This document shows positions 43,531 to 55,165 of a stretch of 64,000 nt of DNA, piece after piece. A model generated the notes under the pieces. The model was not told the origin of the DNA. It ran no database searches and saw only the letters and a list, made by a program, of their open reading frames with translations. The translations under genes were made by a program, and so were the position numbers. Where the stretch lies: assembly GCA_022494885.1 (NCBI GenBank), contig JAGVSM010004562.1, forward strand, positions 62,001-126,000. The letters run 5' to 3'. This DNA comes from Micrasema longulum (lineage: Eukaryota; Arthropoda; Insecta; Trichoptera; Brachycentridae). Each line of letters opens with the position of its first letter. Position 1 is the stretch's first letter.

Positions 43531-44892
43531 TCATGGTTATTATTGTTGTAATATTAAAAAAAACATAAATCAAACAAAAATAAACGATCACTTCTTCTCT
43601 AACGTTTAACATCTCATAAATTATCATTTATAAAAATGCTTACGGCTATTTAATTATCCAAACTTCCGATGGTTTATTTTATTGAATGTTCATTTAAAAT
43701 TGTCTCAACCGTCCTTAACTCTTGTGTGGCTGTGATGTCACACAAGTTGACATATGACACAAGACTTGATATATCTCTCTTATTTTTTAAAATTATGAGC
43801 AAGTATTTTTTGTAATTATCAAATGGACATTTTCACACCCGATTTAGAATGTAAAATTTGTATATCTATGCCAAATGTTTATACACGAAATATTTATCCT
43901 TGCTACGCGAAGAATGAATGTCCGCTGATTCAGAACACATCTATAAAGATACCTTATTCAAGAGAAAGCACGAAGATAGAAATCGTAACAAGGAAAAGAC
44001 GCTGTTCTGCGGCGGGTGTAGTCCAAAACCGTTTCAGTCTTCAGTCGGTTGATGACAGTGATGAGGGACGCACGCGCGTAACATCAGCGGCGTATTTGTT
44101 TTTTTTGCTATTACAGGGCTACATTATTTGTTAATTTGCATAAATTATGGAAAAGGAATTATTAAACAGAATTTTTCCATGTTATTTTTTTTTCAAATGT
44201 CTGAACTTTAGAACACTCCGTATTTTACTAGTGGTAACATGATGTTACGTCACCGCACGCAAAGGGATTATTTAACGCAGTCTTTTAAGAGTTATAAACG
44301 CTTAGCAACAACTGGCGGACGTTACACGTGATACGTGCATGACAAAGACGAAGCTCTACAAAGCCAAATACAGCCTAAAGTCTCTTTCTAAATGCCGACG
44401 TACGATATATAATGCTGGGTATAGTACATGTGTATACAATATGAACAATTATTTTTATAATGGCACTTTGCAGGGGACGTTACTAACCATCATGGCAAAT
44501 AAGTTCGCAGTTGCTCTGAATAAAGGTTTGAAGCTACAGCGGAACCTTTCTCTTAAGTTTCTTCTCCCATGGCGTTCGTCTATAATTTTTCCTATTTTTA
44601 TATTACTTGGGTTAGAAAATGGTACAAGATCTTGTCTTGATCCAATGTAAAAAGCTGCAGTGAAATTCATAAAATTCATAAAAATCAGAAAACTTCATGT
44701 TTTACAAATATTTGAATCAAGACATGCGCGCGCATCCCACGCCTGTAATTCTGTAATCTGTTAACTGTCAACGCGGATTTGTTGGTACTTGAGTCACTAA
44801 TTTTTTCCTCGGTCTCATTTGTTTTTGTGAAGTTTTTTGATTTTGATTGTTGATCGCAGAATAACATTTTGTTAGCTGTCAGTAGTCACGTC
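43531..44892. other. No supported gene
   Basis: Two overlapping open stretches (43823-44134 plus; 44339-44650 plus) have no recognised motif. The segment at 44000-44100 is GC-richer. Nothing shared with other parts of the window was noticed. Confidence 0.35.
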
Positions 44893-44952
44893 ATAACTCG
44901 TTGAAAATGGCCGTCAAAACTGAAATATTTTATTAAATTATAAGAACACAAA
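44893..44952 (+). repeat. SINE2 3' fragment
   Basis: 'aactcgttgaaaatggccgt' and 'tattaaattataagaac' match the last part of SINE2 (compare 37730-37792 and 55835-55888). The head is absent. Confidence 0.6.
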
Positions 44953-45092
44953 TATTTCTTTAAAAAAAACCTTTTTTTAAAGTAGCTCGTTTAGGCAACC
45001 GTGAAACTGCCCGTCATCTATCATGTCCAAAAACATCGACGTATATAACATAATTTCACACAGGAAATGGAATCTACCTATCTAACTATTTT

Positions 45093-45667
45093 AGACAGTA
45101 TTTTATTATAGAAATAAAAGACGAGTGATACTTTGATCCAAAAGTTCGGAATATCCAGTGACTGATTTCATCGTTTTCACGACATCTTTGAGAATGGTAT
45201 CTTTATTAAGGAGTTCAATGTATTTATAATAGATTAAAAAATAAACCCGAGGTAGAATTATTAATTGAACAGCTAACACACGTGTATTCCCCATTACTAT
45301 ACCCATTAAAATAATTATACCAACGACTTTTTACTCTTTGTTTTTCAGAAATCATAATTGACAGAAATCAAACTCACGAAGGATTGGGACGATTAAAAAT
45401 AAACTTAAACTCATTAGAAATTTCATTATTCAAACCACTTGCTAACTTGAAACACTTTGTTAAAGATAATTAAATTTAATTTACTCTCATTTAATTTTGA
45501 ATTCTCTATCCTAACCTCTATATTGTATAAATACATGGAATTTCTTAACAAAGATACCAGTCTCAAAAATGTCGTGAAAGCGAAGAAACCGGTCACTGAA
45601 TATTCCAAATTTGTGGATTATATATGTGAAAGTATCATCCGTCTTTTATTTCTAGAATATTTTTTTA
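45093..45667. repeat. Second palindrome with inverted F2 tails
   Basis: The left arm (45093-45240, minus-oriented F2) and the right arm (45530-45667, plus-oriented F2) share 'gaaataaaagacg' and its complement, 'atgatactttgatcc'-like and 'ggaatatccagtgactg'-like sequence. The 290-base spacer contains the F2 interior seen at 355-600 ('acacgtgtattcccc', 'gactttttactctttg'). It is the same design as 11484-12445, but without P arms. Confidence 0.8.
45552..45605 (+). ncRNA. Hammerhead-like fold, F2 tail copy
   Basis: GATACCAGT (45552-45560) pairs partly with ACTGAATATTC after the cleavage position. The box is CTCAAAAA, stem II GTCG or CGTGAAAGCG is weakened, and GAAACCGGTC is intact. This copy looks inactive by inspection. 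The inverted partner at 45149-45202 (minus) keeps a better stem I (GATACCA with TGGATAT). Confidence 0.25.
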
Positions 45668-45669
45668 TT

Positions 45670-46145
45670 ATTTTTAATTAATAAATTTCATAAAAGGTAC
45701 GTGTTTTTTAAAATTTTTATACAGATCTACTTTTATACATTTAGTAAATATTTTCACTGTAATTTTCCAGAAAAAGAGACTAACTATTGTGCTAGGAGAG
45801 TGACCTACACTGTTGTTGTTGTTTATTTATAAGAGTTTATATAGTTTTAAATATACGAGCACATGAGAAAAAAAATAAAAACAGGATATATAAAGAAAAA
45901 AACATAAAATAATTATACATTCATACTAATTAAAATTTAATGTAGTTTTTACACGTGTTCAAAAAATTTCTTAAGATTTACTTTAAATTTATTTATCGAT
46001 ATATAGATTATTATATTTTTTTACACCTTTGATGACAAAGTTATTTTGACCATGACTTGTGTGGAATTTAAGAAATGAAATATTATGTTGGTATCCGAGT
46101 GACTTATTCATGTCAATTTTTTTTATGAATTCTTTATAAATTACA
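45670..46145 (-). pseudogene. Non-LTR element C copy, C-terminus
   Basis: The minus strand from 46140 reads IDMNKSLGYQHNISFLKFHT, SHGQNNFVIKGVKKYNNL. The same segment occurs at 54185-54640 (MNKSLRYQNNV, FHSRHGQNSFVFKEVKSY). 'TRHGQ-S--YK--K-YN-LP' is the standard end block of several non-LTR lineages. The shared 3' UTR reaches about 45680. Confidence 0.75.
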
Positions 46146-46860
46146 ATGAATTTCCATCAATAATATTCACTTACAAACTATTGTTAAGTATAAAACATAA
46201 ACAAATTAGATATGAAAAATACGTCTCATCAGATAATTTCCATTCTAGTTTTTGGGACGTATAAAATCATTTCATACAACAACAAATAGTTTTATTAGAC
46301 AAAAAGGCTATTTTCTTCAAGGATAAATGTAAATAAGATTATATTAGCACTGAATAAAATAATGTCAGGAATTTTTATTTGAGATGAATCTATTACCATA
46401 GTTTTAGAACAACTAAAACATTTTATTTGTTTTCAGCTATCGTAATTTTTCGTTCTCTGGTCCATTGTAAGGTTAAAATGGATTTTTGCATCAGTCGTAA
46501 ATATCGGTTCAGTGCTCTGAGTTTATTCGCGCACTTCGTTCTCTAAATCTGACCCGGTTGGTGGATATTTTCTCTTACACAGAACCAGCAAAATAGTGGA
46601 TGTAAACATGATTAAAGCTGCAAGGGTAAAAATTTCTACTAATGCATATCCGAAATTTTTAATATTTAACTTTACAAAAGTAAACAAGTATTAAAACCGA
46701 TTTTCAATATTATTTTAAGGAAAATAAGTCACAAAGCACAGTTTTCAAACTTAAGAAATTGAATTATTTTTTAACAAAAATAAAACTATTATTTCCAAAT
46801 AGTACGACATTTTCTGTGAATTCATGTATTATTCTCTAAATAATTATTATTGTGGAAACA
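46146..46860. other. No supported feature
   Basis: AT-rich. Near 46150 'caatgaatttccatcaata' echoes the outer flank of F2 repeats (compare 765-790), so a tiny F2 remnant may be present. Confidence 0.35.
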
Positions 46861-46864
46861 GGTG

Positions 46865-47405
46865 AGACATAAGATATAACAAAGAGGCAAAACTAGCAGT
46901 TCACAATGGAGTTCTAGTGCCAACTTTAATGTATTGGAGCGAAGTATAGAATTGGAAAAATAATTATGAAAGTTGGTTAAATGCTGTCGAAATGCGATCC
47001 CTCAGGCAAATGTGTGGTAAAACAACGGATGATAGGTGAACAAATGTCGAGACCCGTGAACTTTGTAAGGCTGAGACATGCATTATCGACAGAATCAAGA
47101 AAGGGGTGCTGCGTTGGTTTGGACATACAGAGTGAATGGACAGCGAAAGAACGGCTAAAAAGATCTACGATGCGAATGTTGATGGATGCAGAAAACGAGG
47201 AAGATCGAGAAAGACACGGCACGATCAAGTCCATCAAACACTTGAAGATGGACATGTCAAGAGTAGGAATAATCGGCGTGCGTGCATGAAAACACGTATG
47301 AATGTAAAGGAAGCGAGGTCTGTATGTAAAGACGGAGTGACATAGCGTTTTATTTTCTCTGCTTAAGTAAAAGTCTACGGTGTGATGGTTTATTTGTTTG
47401 TTGGC
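46865..47405 (+). pseudogene. RTE-like family R, C-terminal remnant
   Basis: KEAKLAVHNGVLVPTLMY, ESWLNAVEMRSLRQMCGKTT, CIIDRIKKGVLRWFGH, MDSERTAKKIYDANVDGC, RKTRHDQVHQTLEDGHVKS and RRACMKTRMNVKEARSVCKD appear in order with several stops. This is the longest copy of the family here. It ends near 'gtgatggtttatttgtttg', as the copy at 56076 does. The two are closer to each other than to the 24359 copy. Confidence 0.9.
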
Positions 47406-47647
47406 AGATTTTTTATTTTTGCATCTTTTCAAACTTTCGACATTTCGAACATCTATGTTCTTGTGTGAGGTATTTTAAATCTGTCATGTGGCTCTAAAAC
47501 AATGTACAACGCCCTAGAAAACGTAACAATATTTCTTAATTTTTTACATTGAATATATATGTTTACTGAACTAATGGGATAGATAGTGAGTGATGATAGC
47601 GGGGTGGTCCATTGTCACTTGAAAGAAAGTAAATGTATTTGAGCAAG

Positions 47648-47821
47648 TCATAGTGGATCTCTTTGCTGTCGCTTCTTGCTGTGTTGTCTAAGTGTGCCTG
47701 TGAATTTGGGAAAGATGGCTTTCCGCAAAGTTGCACGCTTGGCCAGAGTCAGCTGGGGGTTGTCTTTTGAACATCTTGTGATATGCAGCTGGTTATTGGA
47801 CACACCAATATCAGTTGCCAT
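47648..47821 (-). other. Basic 57-codon ORF, unrecognised
   Basis: A minus-strand ATG at 47819-47821 opens a frame reading MATDIGVSNNQLHITRCSKD, then LAKRATLRKAIFPKF and HSKKRQQRDPL, with a stop at 47648-47650. GC content is higher than around it. The peptide is basic, without signal or membrane segment. I cannot assign it. It may be an exon remnant captured near the R1-like fragment that follows on the other strand. Confidence 0.3.
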
Positions 47822-47879
47822 ATTTTAAGCGAATTATTTTAAGCGGACAAGAGCAATTTATTCTTGCTCTTGCTAGAGC

Positions 47880-48480
47880 ATATAGAACATGCTTGACGGA
47901 TGCACATGCTTCTCCTCGTTGGATCTGGAGGTCCAGCGACAATCCGTAAATTTCCATTAAAAAAAAAGCGTTCCTCTGTCATTGGTGGCGTTCATCTTCT
48001 CCCAAACGAAGGAAAATCTCAATCGAATATACAAAAAAAGTCTCTAAATGCTTTTCTTGATGCTTGGCAATCTACTCCTTCAGGAGGAGTAATTTATCTT
48101 TTTTCCCTTCAATTCATCAGCGCTTAAAATCTTCTTGGATTATCCCTAATCACTGGACTACGCAGTTTTTATCAGGTCATGGTAAATTTAATGACCAATT
48201 ATTTGTTTTTAATATTCTTGATTGCCCTTCGTGTTGCTACGGATATCTAAATCAGTCTTCTGAATACATTCTGTGGTTTTGTTCCTTTACCTTTCTCTAT
48301 GATAACCGAATGAAGTTTCTCGCTACTATTTGCGGCCCTGTTATAAGTCCAGTCAAATATAGAGATCTGGTGGTAACAAAAAAAAATTCAAAGCTTTAAA
48401 AAAGTTTTGTAATCACTTCGGCGAATTGATTATGTCCAATCAGTTTATTCCCAGTTAGTGAAAATTTTTCTTCTCTCTTT
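47880..48480 (+). pseudogene. R1-like non-LTR C-terminus
   Basis: One frame reads LNAFLDAWQSTPSGGVIYLF. After a +1 shift the next reads FPSIHQRLKSSW, NHWTTQFLSGHGKFNDQLF and DCPSCCYGYLNQSSEYILWF. 'LTQFLTGHG-F---L', 'CP-C' and 'EHIL--C' are the terminal blocks of R1-type polyproteins, including their C-terminal zinc knuckle. Here the second cysteine pair is partly lost. At least one frameshift is present. The sequence after 48480 is probably its 3' UTR. Confidence 0.75.
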
Positions 48481-49530
48481 TCTTAATCCAACAAAGTGCA
48501 TACTATGTGCATCGGGATGACTTTTTTTAGCACAAGCTTAGGCTACAGCGAGTTTTTTTAGACAGTTTTTCTCGTTCGGCAAAGAGTAATTTATTTGTGT
48601 ATGTGGGCACCGCCAATGAGACTTATGTCCTCAGATACGGTGTGAGGTACGTGGTGGGAAAGCTGTGTTGCTTAAGGGTGATATACCCTACTGATATACA
48701 ACTTGCATCTTTATTCATATTTTTTTTCTATTATAAAATATAATTAAAAATAAAAATAATGTGACCTCACTGGGATTACTTGTGCCGAGGACACTTAACA
48801 ATGTACTTAATAAAAAAATATTTGTGCAGTGCGTGTTTACCTACATAGTTAGATCCAGCAAAAACAAATATGTAAAAATATGTATTGCTCATGTATTTAT
48901 GGGTTATCTACATTAAAAAAATATATATATTTTAAATATTGTTTACTATAATATTATGTGATATGTGAAGGTCATTTTTTAAATGTTATATAAAGACTAC
49001 TACGCAAAAATTATATATTTCTTGAGAAAAAAAAATATAATGCCGTTTTTGTTTTTTTTTCAATTTATTTAGGTGTTATGGAAAATAAAAGATTTCCAAA
49101 CTATTTATTGAATTGTCATTTAAATTATTTAATGTTTCAGGATAAACATCTGACACTCATGCTTTTTTTTATTATGAAGAGAAAAACACCAAAAAAATTG
49201 TGTAAACTATTTTATTAAAATCGTGTCATTTTAATTATGCCAACCCAAGTTTATAAAACGCCAATCATTAAAACAACCTAAAAAATAAAACAAACCTGTT
49301 TTTTTATAAATCCATTGCAGCACTATCATTAAGGTCTACAGTTAACCGACGGAGTTACTGACAACGATCTCTACACGACCCACTCTCTCGAATTAAAACC
49401 AATTTTGTGTAGGTTTGAGAAATACCGTACTTACACAAATACTTCCCAGAAATGTAAATGCATAGATAGAAAACGAATAGAATCAGACGAAGAAAAAGTG
49501 ATCTAACTTCAAAATCTGTTTATTTGTCTG
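48481..49530. other. Probable 3' UTR then unassigned AT-rich DNA
   Basis: The stretch 48530-48680 is GC-richer and weakly recalls 3120-3220 ('gagctt' and 'ttctc' followed by 'caacgag', 'gtgatgggtaag'-like words). From about 48700 the sequence is AT-rich with no recognised features. Confidence 0.3.
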
Positions 49531-49705
49531 TAATGGTCAGTGCGAATGCCTACCATGCAAGAGGTCTCGGGTTCGATACTCGACATGATTGGAATAAAAT
49601 ATTTATTTTAAAGGGTGTTTTCATACTTCCTGGACTGGTACCTGAAACGCAATACTGATCATCTTACCTTCATATAACAAAAACAATCAAAATACACAAC
49701 AACAA
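49531..49705 (+). repeat. SINE1, nearly complete body
   Basis: 'taatggtcagtgcgaatgcc', 'taccatgcaagaggtctcgg' and B-box 'gggttcgatactcgac', then 'tttattttaaagggtgtttt', 'ctggactggtacctgaaacg' and 'gatcatcttaccttcatata'. It ends in 'acaacaacag'. The 5' edge of the head is missing. Confidence 0.85.
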
Positions 49706-49811
49706 CAGTTTAACAATTTTACATACTCACACATATGTGATAGAGTTTTTTTATTTAGTGTAGTTTCAAACACTGTATTATAACTAAATGTTATTAAATA
49801 CATATTTGTAT

Positions 49812-49843
49812 ATAACCACTTACCGACTTTTCTTTGTCTACCG
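49812..49843 (-). repeat. F1 terminus, inverted, next to GIY-YIG fragment
   Basis: 'aaccacttaccgacttttct' and 'ttgtctacc' are the complement of the F1 end 'ggtagacat...agtcggtaagtggtt'. It lies directly before a plus-strand Penelope-like coding fragment, in the opposite orientation. Confidence 0.65.
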
Positions 49844-49990
49844 TCTAATTCTTGTCCTTCAGTTTACGTTGGAAGAACATCAAGAAATTTTGATATTCGT
49901 GTTAAAGAACATTTGAGGTGTCTTCACAATAATAATTCACAATCGCAAATCACCTAATCAGTTTAAATCATGACTTTAATAAAAAATACA
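49844..49990 (+). pseudogene. Penelope-like GIY-YIG endonuclease fragment
   Basis: The frame from 49844 reads SNSCPSVYVGRTSRNFDIRV, then KEHLRCLHNNNSQS. YVG-T-R----R--EH is the second half of the GIY-YIG nuclease domain carried by Penelope-like elements: Y and G of 'YVG', the catalytic-region R, and 'EH'. One frame shift later comes SHLISLNHDFN, the following C-terminal block. The 5' reverse-transcriptase part is missing. The segment 49945-50000 recurs at 63500-63570. Confidence 0.75.
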
Positions 49991-50074
49991 GGAGTTTAAA
50001 TCTTACATACATATAATAAAGGGTTAAAAGTTAATAATATGGAAATATTACAATTTCTAATAACTCACTATTAG

Positions 50075-50170
50075 AAATTGGAATCGAGCTGGGGTAGAGT
50101 GGGATTCGAACCACGGACCTTTGGTCCGTGAGTCCGAGACACTAGCCACAGGACCACAACTTGATTAGTT
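50075..50170 (-). repeat. SINE2, head and short body
   Basis: The minus strand reads 'aagttgtggtcctgtggcta', 'cggactcacggaccaaaggt', then the B-box 'ggttcgaatcccactctac' and 'cagctcgattccaatttc'. It is truncated in the body. It interrupts sequence downstream of the Penelope-like fragment. Confidence 0.8.
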
Positions 50171-52640
50171 CGTTTATTTTTTTATTGCAATATGAAACGA
50201 AACACTGTGCGACGTGTCGCGCCGGTGCGGTGCGATCCATTAGTGTGTGTGAGACAAAATAATATATATTTTAAATAAATTAGCAAATACAACATATTAA
50301 GGAAAATTCAAGTTTGAGAATTGGAGATTAAAGTTACCCACTAGCATATGCGCTAAGTATCCCAGACCAGGCTTTGTAATTCAGTATAAGACTATAGAGA
50401 GGTCGTCAAATGGAAGTAGTTTGGTTTAAGGTCCCCTGATTTGAGGGGTTCTCCCGTAAACTATTACACTTCTCTCAAGTATTCCGAGACATTGGCTTTA
50501 TGGAGACCGTTGCTAGTAATAAATCTTCTCTATTCTTGGCCGTAATTTGGAATAATGAGAAATGTAACCTTCACACATTGGGTTGAACATGTGAAGGGTT
50601 AGGCCAGGTGAACTTTGAAAATAATCATTTATGATGGTAAATTTACCCTCGCTTCAATGATCAACTCGTTGTATAAATGTAACATTTGTTCCTCGTCAAA
50701 TAAAAAACTGCAACCAATCTTTGTTATTTTGTCTGTTACGAACGCACCTACCAATGCGGTTTTATTCTAAGATTTCTTTGGTGACACAATAAGAACCTAG
50801 CGGGGACGGTCGCGTAACGATCTTCAAAAAATGGGACTTCTTTGAATAGAAGTGCTTTAGATTACTTTAATTCGTGCAAATCCAATGTCTCTAGACATTC
50901 CACTAAGCTTTGATCCACTGAGTCGCTTTCTTTTATTTTAATAAAATATATTTAATTTATTAATTAAACATCTATCTATGCAAAAATAATGTCATATGGC
51001 TAGTGGTACGTTATTGTAGTCAAAGTATTTAATGTTTTAAATGGTATAATATAATGTAATCCATAAATTTAAATTAAAACAAAAAAAGTTTTTCTAACTT
51101 TTCAGATTTTTTTTTTTCAACAATGTTTTAAGTATGTGCAAATGCTTGTAATTAACTGTATATTTGAACTACTTTTTTACTACATTTGTACAAAATAATT
51201 TTGTCCTTTATTAACACTTAATTTGCTCGACACTTAAACTACATTTTTAAATAATATGCACAACAATCAAACTCAAACGTTACATTTAAAAACATAATTA
51301 TTTTATTTTATTTATTTATACAGATCCATATATTATAAAAAAAAAACAACGGACCCTTAACTATGAAGCCAAGAGCCCTGTGTTGAGTTGAAATTCAATA
51401 TAATGAAAAGTGGAAGTATGCATATTATTAAAGAAAAAAAAATATTACATCAACATATATTTCAATAAACATCTAGACACGCTTAGAAATATATAAATCT
51501 ATGCAATATCTCGCAGCTGTCTACTGGAATGGTCTCTTCTTTTAGACAAAATCCAAACTTGTACACTTCTCCTGAAAATAGTATTCGTGCTGGAGAACTT
51601 AATACGTCCATTCAAAAATATGAACACTCTTGGTGCTACAAAATAAAAATTCTCTGTAATACGTCTTTTGATGTGACCAAATGATATTGGTATCATTTTG
51701 GTTAGGCTGGTTTTTAAAAATGCGTCACATCGTTAATTAATTCTTATTTATGTCTCCCCTTTTCTAGTCAAATTCAATCTTTTCCCTTTTGCCTATATGA
51801 AAATTTTGCAAATCAAATTAATACTTTTAATTTGTCAACTGAAATCTTTGTCCGTTTTGACCTCAATCAAAATACGCGTTCCATTGCTAGTCAATTTTTG
51901 CTTCAAAAAACGCATGGCGAAATATAAAATTGAATAAAAAAAACCGATGGGAATTTTTTGGAATAGGAAGGTTTTGCCGTTTAAACATCCAGAGGAATCA
52001 GAAAATTACAAAAAGGTTCAGTCCATTCACTCCATTCGCGCCGTAACATTAAAAAAAAAAAAACCTACTACCGTGAACCAGCTTACGCATCGACATATTT
52101 GCAATTCATTTCTACTATATTTTTTCTACATTTTAATTTAATTCGACTACACTTGAACTATATTTTTACAATATTTTCACTACTTATGCACTAAATTAGT
52201 CCCACGTTTAAATTTTTATACACTAAAGGTAAATATGTTTAATATTTGTATTATCTTTCCACTATGTTAATCGTAAATTCGCACTGTATTCGTAATTACT
52301 TTCGCAGTATGCTTAAACTATTTTTTACATTTTAACAACATTTGAAGAAAAAAACACTTTGTACTATAATTTAACATGACTTGTAAAATAATATTTGCAT
52401 TGCATTAGCAATAAATTTTCATATTATTGTTATCAAAAACAGATTTATAAACAAAACAAAAAAAAATATAAACAAATAAGTGTAAATAAATTTTCAGTTC
52501 ATTTGCATTACGTTTGAACTGTATTAATAAAGACAAAAGCAAAATGAAGGACAAAAAAAGAGTTATAATAACATAAGCCTAATTTTAAGTTCACTGACTG
52601 AACTCACGTCTGAGTCTTAAAAGATAAGAAATTATATGTA
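50171..52640. other. Long stretch without firm features
   Basis: A short family P outer-arm echo lies at 51115-51165 ('caacaatgttttaagtatgt'). A minus-strand frame at 51499-51696 reads PRVFIFLNGRIKFSS and resembles non-LTR C-termini only loosely. The rest is AT-rich and unassigned. 50190-50235 is a GC-rich patch. Confidence 0.35.
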
Positions 52641-52644
52641 TTGG

Positions 52645-53255
52645 AATTTATCACTATAAAAAGATGTTGAAAAGAGAGTGAAAGCGGGAAATACAATGAA
52701 CGGTACGGTTAAGCACAGTAATTATTGCTAATAAAAATATGCCAATCAAGGCTTAGCTGGCAGTGCACAAAGAAGTTTTAGTCCCAACACTGTATGGAAG
52801 TGAAACATAAAACTGGCAGAACAATGATGAAAGCTGAGTGAACGCGATGGAAATGCGATATCTTAGACAAATGTGTGGAAATTCAATGTATGCTAGGATT
52901 ACGCTTGATAAAATCAGGCGAGAGTGGAAATCTGAATCAGGTTAAATTGATAAAATTAAGAAAGGGTTTTTTAGATGGTTTGGTCATGTAAAACAAATGG
53001 GTGACAAAATAATTGTAAAACAGGTATAAATGGCAAGAATGAACTGTAACGTTGGACGAAGACGACCGAGGAAGACGTTGCACGATCAGATTAATCAAAA
53101 TCTTAAGTCTGCTCATGTCAAAAGCAGGCAGAACTGAAGGGCACGTATGACAAGATATACGAATGTGGAATAAGCTAGAAATGTATGCCGGGATAGACGT
53201 GTGTGGTGGTCTTTTTTTTCTGGGAAATGGTGTGATGGTTGTAGTAGTAGTTGTA
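52645..53255 (+). pseudogene. RTE-like family R, decayed copy
   Basis: VEKRVKAGNTMNGT, LAVHKEVLVPTLYGSE, NAMEMRYLRQMCGNSMYARI, IKLRKGFFRWFGHVKQMGDK, GRRRPRKTLHDQINQNLKS and TNVE-ARNVC-like blocks occur in order over several frames. It ends 'gtgatggttgtagtagtagt', the same short-unit tail as at 24650. There are many stops. It aligns over its full length with 38665-39255. Confidence 0.8.
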
Positions 53256-53705
53256 ACTATTAAAAGTTAAATATTTAATGCTTGTAACTTTTAGTTAAAT
53301 GTTTTTTAATTAATTAAAAATTCACATGCAATTCGTGATTTATAAACTTGTTTTGTATTCAATTCCATGGATGATATCTTTAATTAAAGTTTGTGTTGCG
53401 ATTGAAAAATAACGACGTTCTTTTAATTAGAAGATTTCCAAGGGAATTTTCGTCCTTATGAAATACTTTTATACTTTTAATGGCGGTGGATGAGAGTGGC
53501 TTTTTATTAATTTGCATAGTTAGGAGTTTCGTCATAAGATTTTAATGAGCTTCTCAGTAATGGCCGGTCTGTTCGTTATAAAATTTTATACTCTTATAAA
53601 TCAGCGGTATAGCTTACGATCAATAATAACGTGTTAGAAATACTAATAAAAATCAAACCGATAACGAACAAAAATATATTTAAAATCATAATTTCTTTTC
53701 CACAT
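53256..53705. other. No supported feature
   Basis: AT-rich sequence with no recognised repeat or coding motif. Confidence 0.35.
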
Positions 53706-53942
53706 CTTATGGTGCATAGATCACTGTATTGGTACACTAATCGCAGTGTATCTTGATCATTTTTGTTACATTAAATTAAGATAATCAGTTGTACGCTTCA
53801 GGTACCAGTCCCGGGACAACGAAATATTCTAGTGTAAAAACACAATTTTTAGTAAATATTTCATGTCAACCATGTCGGGAATCGAACCCAAGACCGCTTG
53901 CATGGTAGGTAAATGCGTTAACCACTACACCGCGAGGCCGAC
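53706..53942 (-). repeat. SINE1, most complete copy
   Basis: The minus strand reads 'gtcggcctcgcggtgtagtg' (A-box), 'gttaacgcatttacctacca', 'cttgggttcgattcccgaca' (B-box). It continues 'catgaaatatttactaaaaa', 'gggactggtacctgaagcgt', 'gatcaagatacactgcgatt' and 'ctatgcaccataagatg'. It serves as the reference for the truncated copies. The GAT-rich tail seen at 11440 and 19940 is absent. Confidence 0.9.
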
Positions 53943-54184
53943 AAATGTGTATATTAAATGTTTTTTAATTTACGAAGTTTCGTTGAAATCCACACAAATA
54001 AATGTACATAATATATATTATGCACAACAGTGTGTGTGAATTATAATATTTTGTGTATCATTACTGGACCTTAGAGAATAAAAGACGGGATTCCACTTTT
54101 TGCCATGTTGAAGTTCAAAATACAAAAATTATCGCAATAAGTGTCCTTGTATTATATTACGAAAATGGCTCTATATATTTTTTT

Positions 54185-55165
54185 TATTAATCAATATATT
54201 TCATAACTGGTTCATGTTTTTTTTAATCTATACAAATCTACTTTTATACATCTAGTAAATGTTATAACTCTTGTGCTTGGAGAGTGACTTTCACTGTTAT
54301 AGTTATCAATTTATTAGAATTTATATAATTTTGAATATACGAGTAAATGAAAAAAAAACTTATGGCATATAAAAAGAAAAACGGAAAAAAAATTATACAT
54401 TCATACTCATTAAAATTAAAAGCAGTTTTTTTACTTGTTTAAAAAATTTCTTTAAATAAACATTGAATTAATTTATTGAAATATAAGTTTTAATAGTTTT
54501 TTGTTTATTGGGGAGATCCTTGTAACTTTTGACTTCTTTGAAGACAAAGCTATTTTGACCATGACGTGAGTGGAATTTGGGGATTTAAACATTATTTTGG
54601 TATCTGAGTGACTTATTCATCTTAAATTCGTTTCTTTTTTCTTTTTTATAAAATGGTATTTATTTTATAAATAGTGCCTACGGTGTGAATTTTAAATAAT
54701 TTATAAAGAATTTTCGTATTGAATGTTGAGGGTTTATTTACAATTATTGAATAATTGAATAATTAATCTTTGTACTATTTTAAGACGGTTTAATATGTTA
54801 GTATGCACCTTCCCATACAACAATACCATATTGTAACAAAGATTGTACAATTGAGAAATAAGTTATTTTTAAATTATTGATTTAAAGATATTTCTTTATT
54901 TTATAAACATGTGCATACATTTTCTAATACGTTAAACTAGTTCACTAATATGGTCTTTCCATTTTAAGTTTTGGTCTATGTATACACCAATATACTAAAT
55001 TTTATCTGTTGTATCAAGTACTGAACATGTAAGATCGCAGTTATTTTGTTACAATTGCTTTGGTGAATAATTATTTTTACTACTGAATCTAAATTTGTTT
55101 TGTTAATAAAAATTGGGATTATTTTTGTCTTTACCGTATTTAAAGATAATATGTATTTGTTATAT
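54185..55165 (-). pseudogene. Non-LTR element C, RT C-terminal half
   Basis: From 55165 downward on the minus strand: ITKFSILVYIDQNLKWKDHI, LISQLYNLCYNMVLLYGKVH and TNILNRLKIVQR. Then come MNKSLRYQNNV and FHSRHGQNSFVFKEVKSYKD. These correspond to 'KYLG--ID--L-W--HI', 'Y--L-Y-I--WG' and 'TR----L-LP' blocks after the palm. The last 450 bases match the shorter copy at 45670-46145. Several frame breaks. Confidence 0.8.

Noticed and set aside
46977..47432. 151-codon minus-strand ORF
   Set aside because: Antisense of the family R copy at 46865-47405, which explains the sequence on the plus strand.
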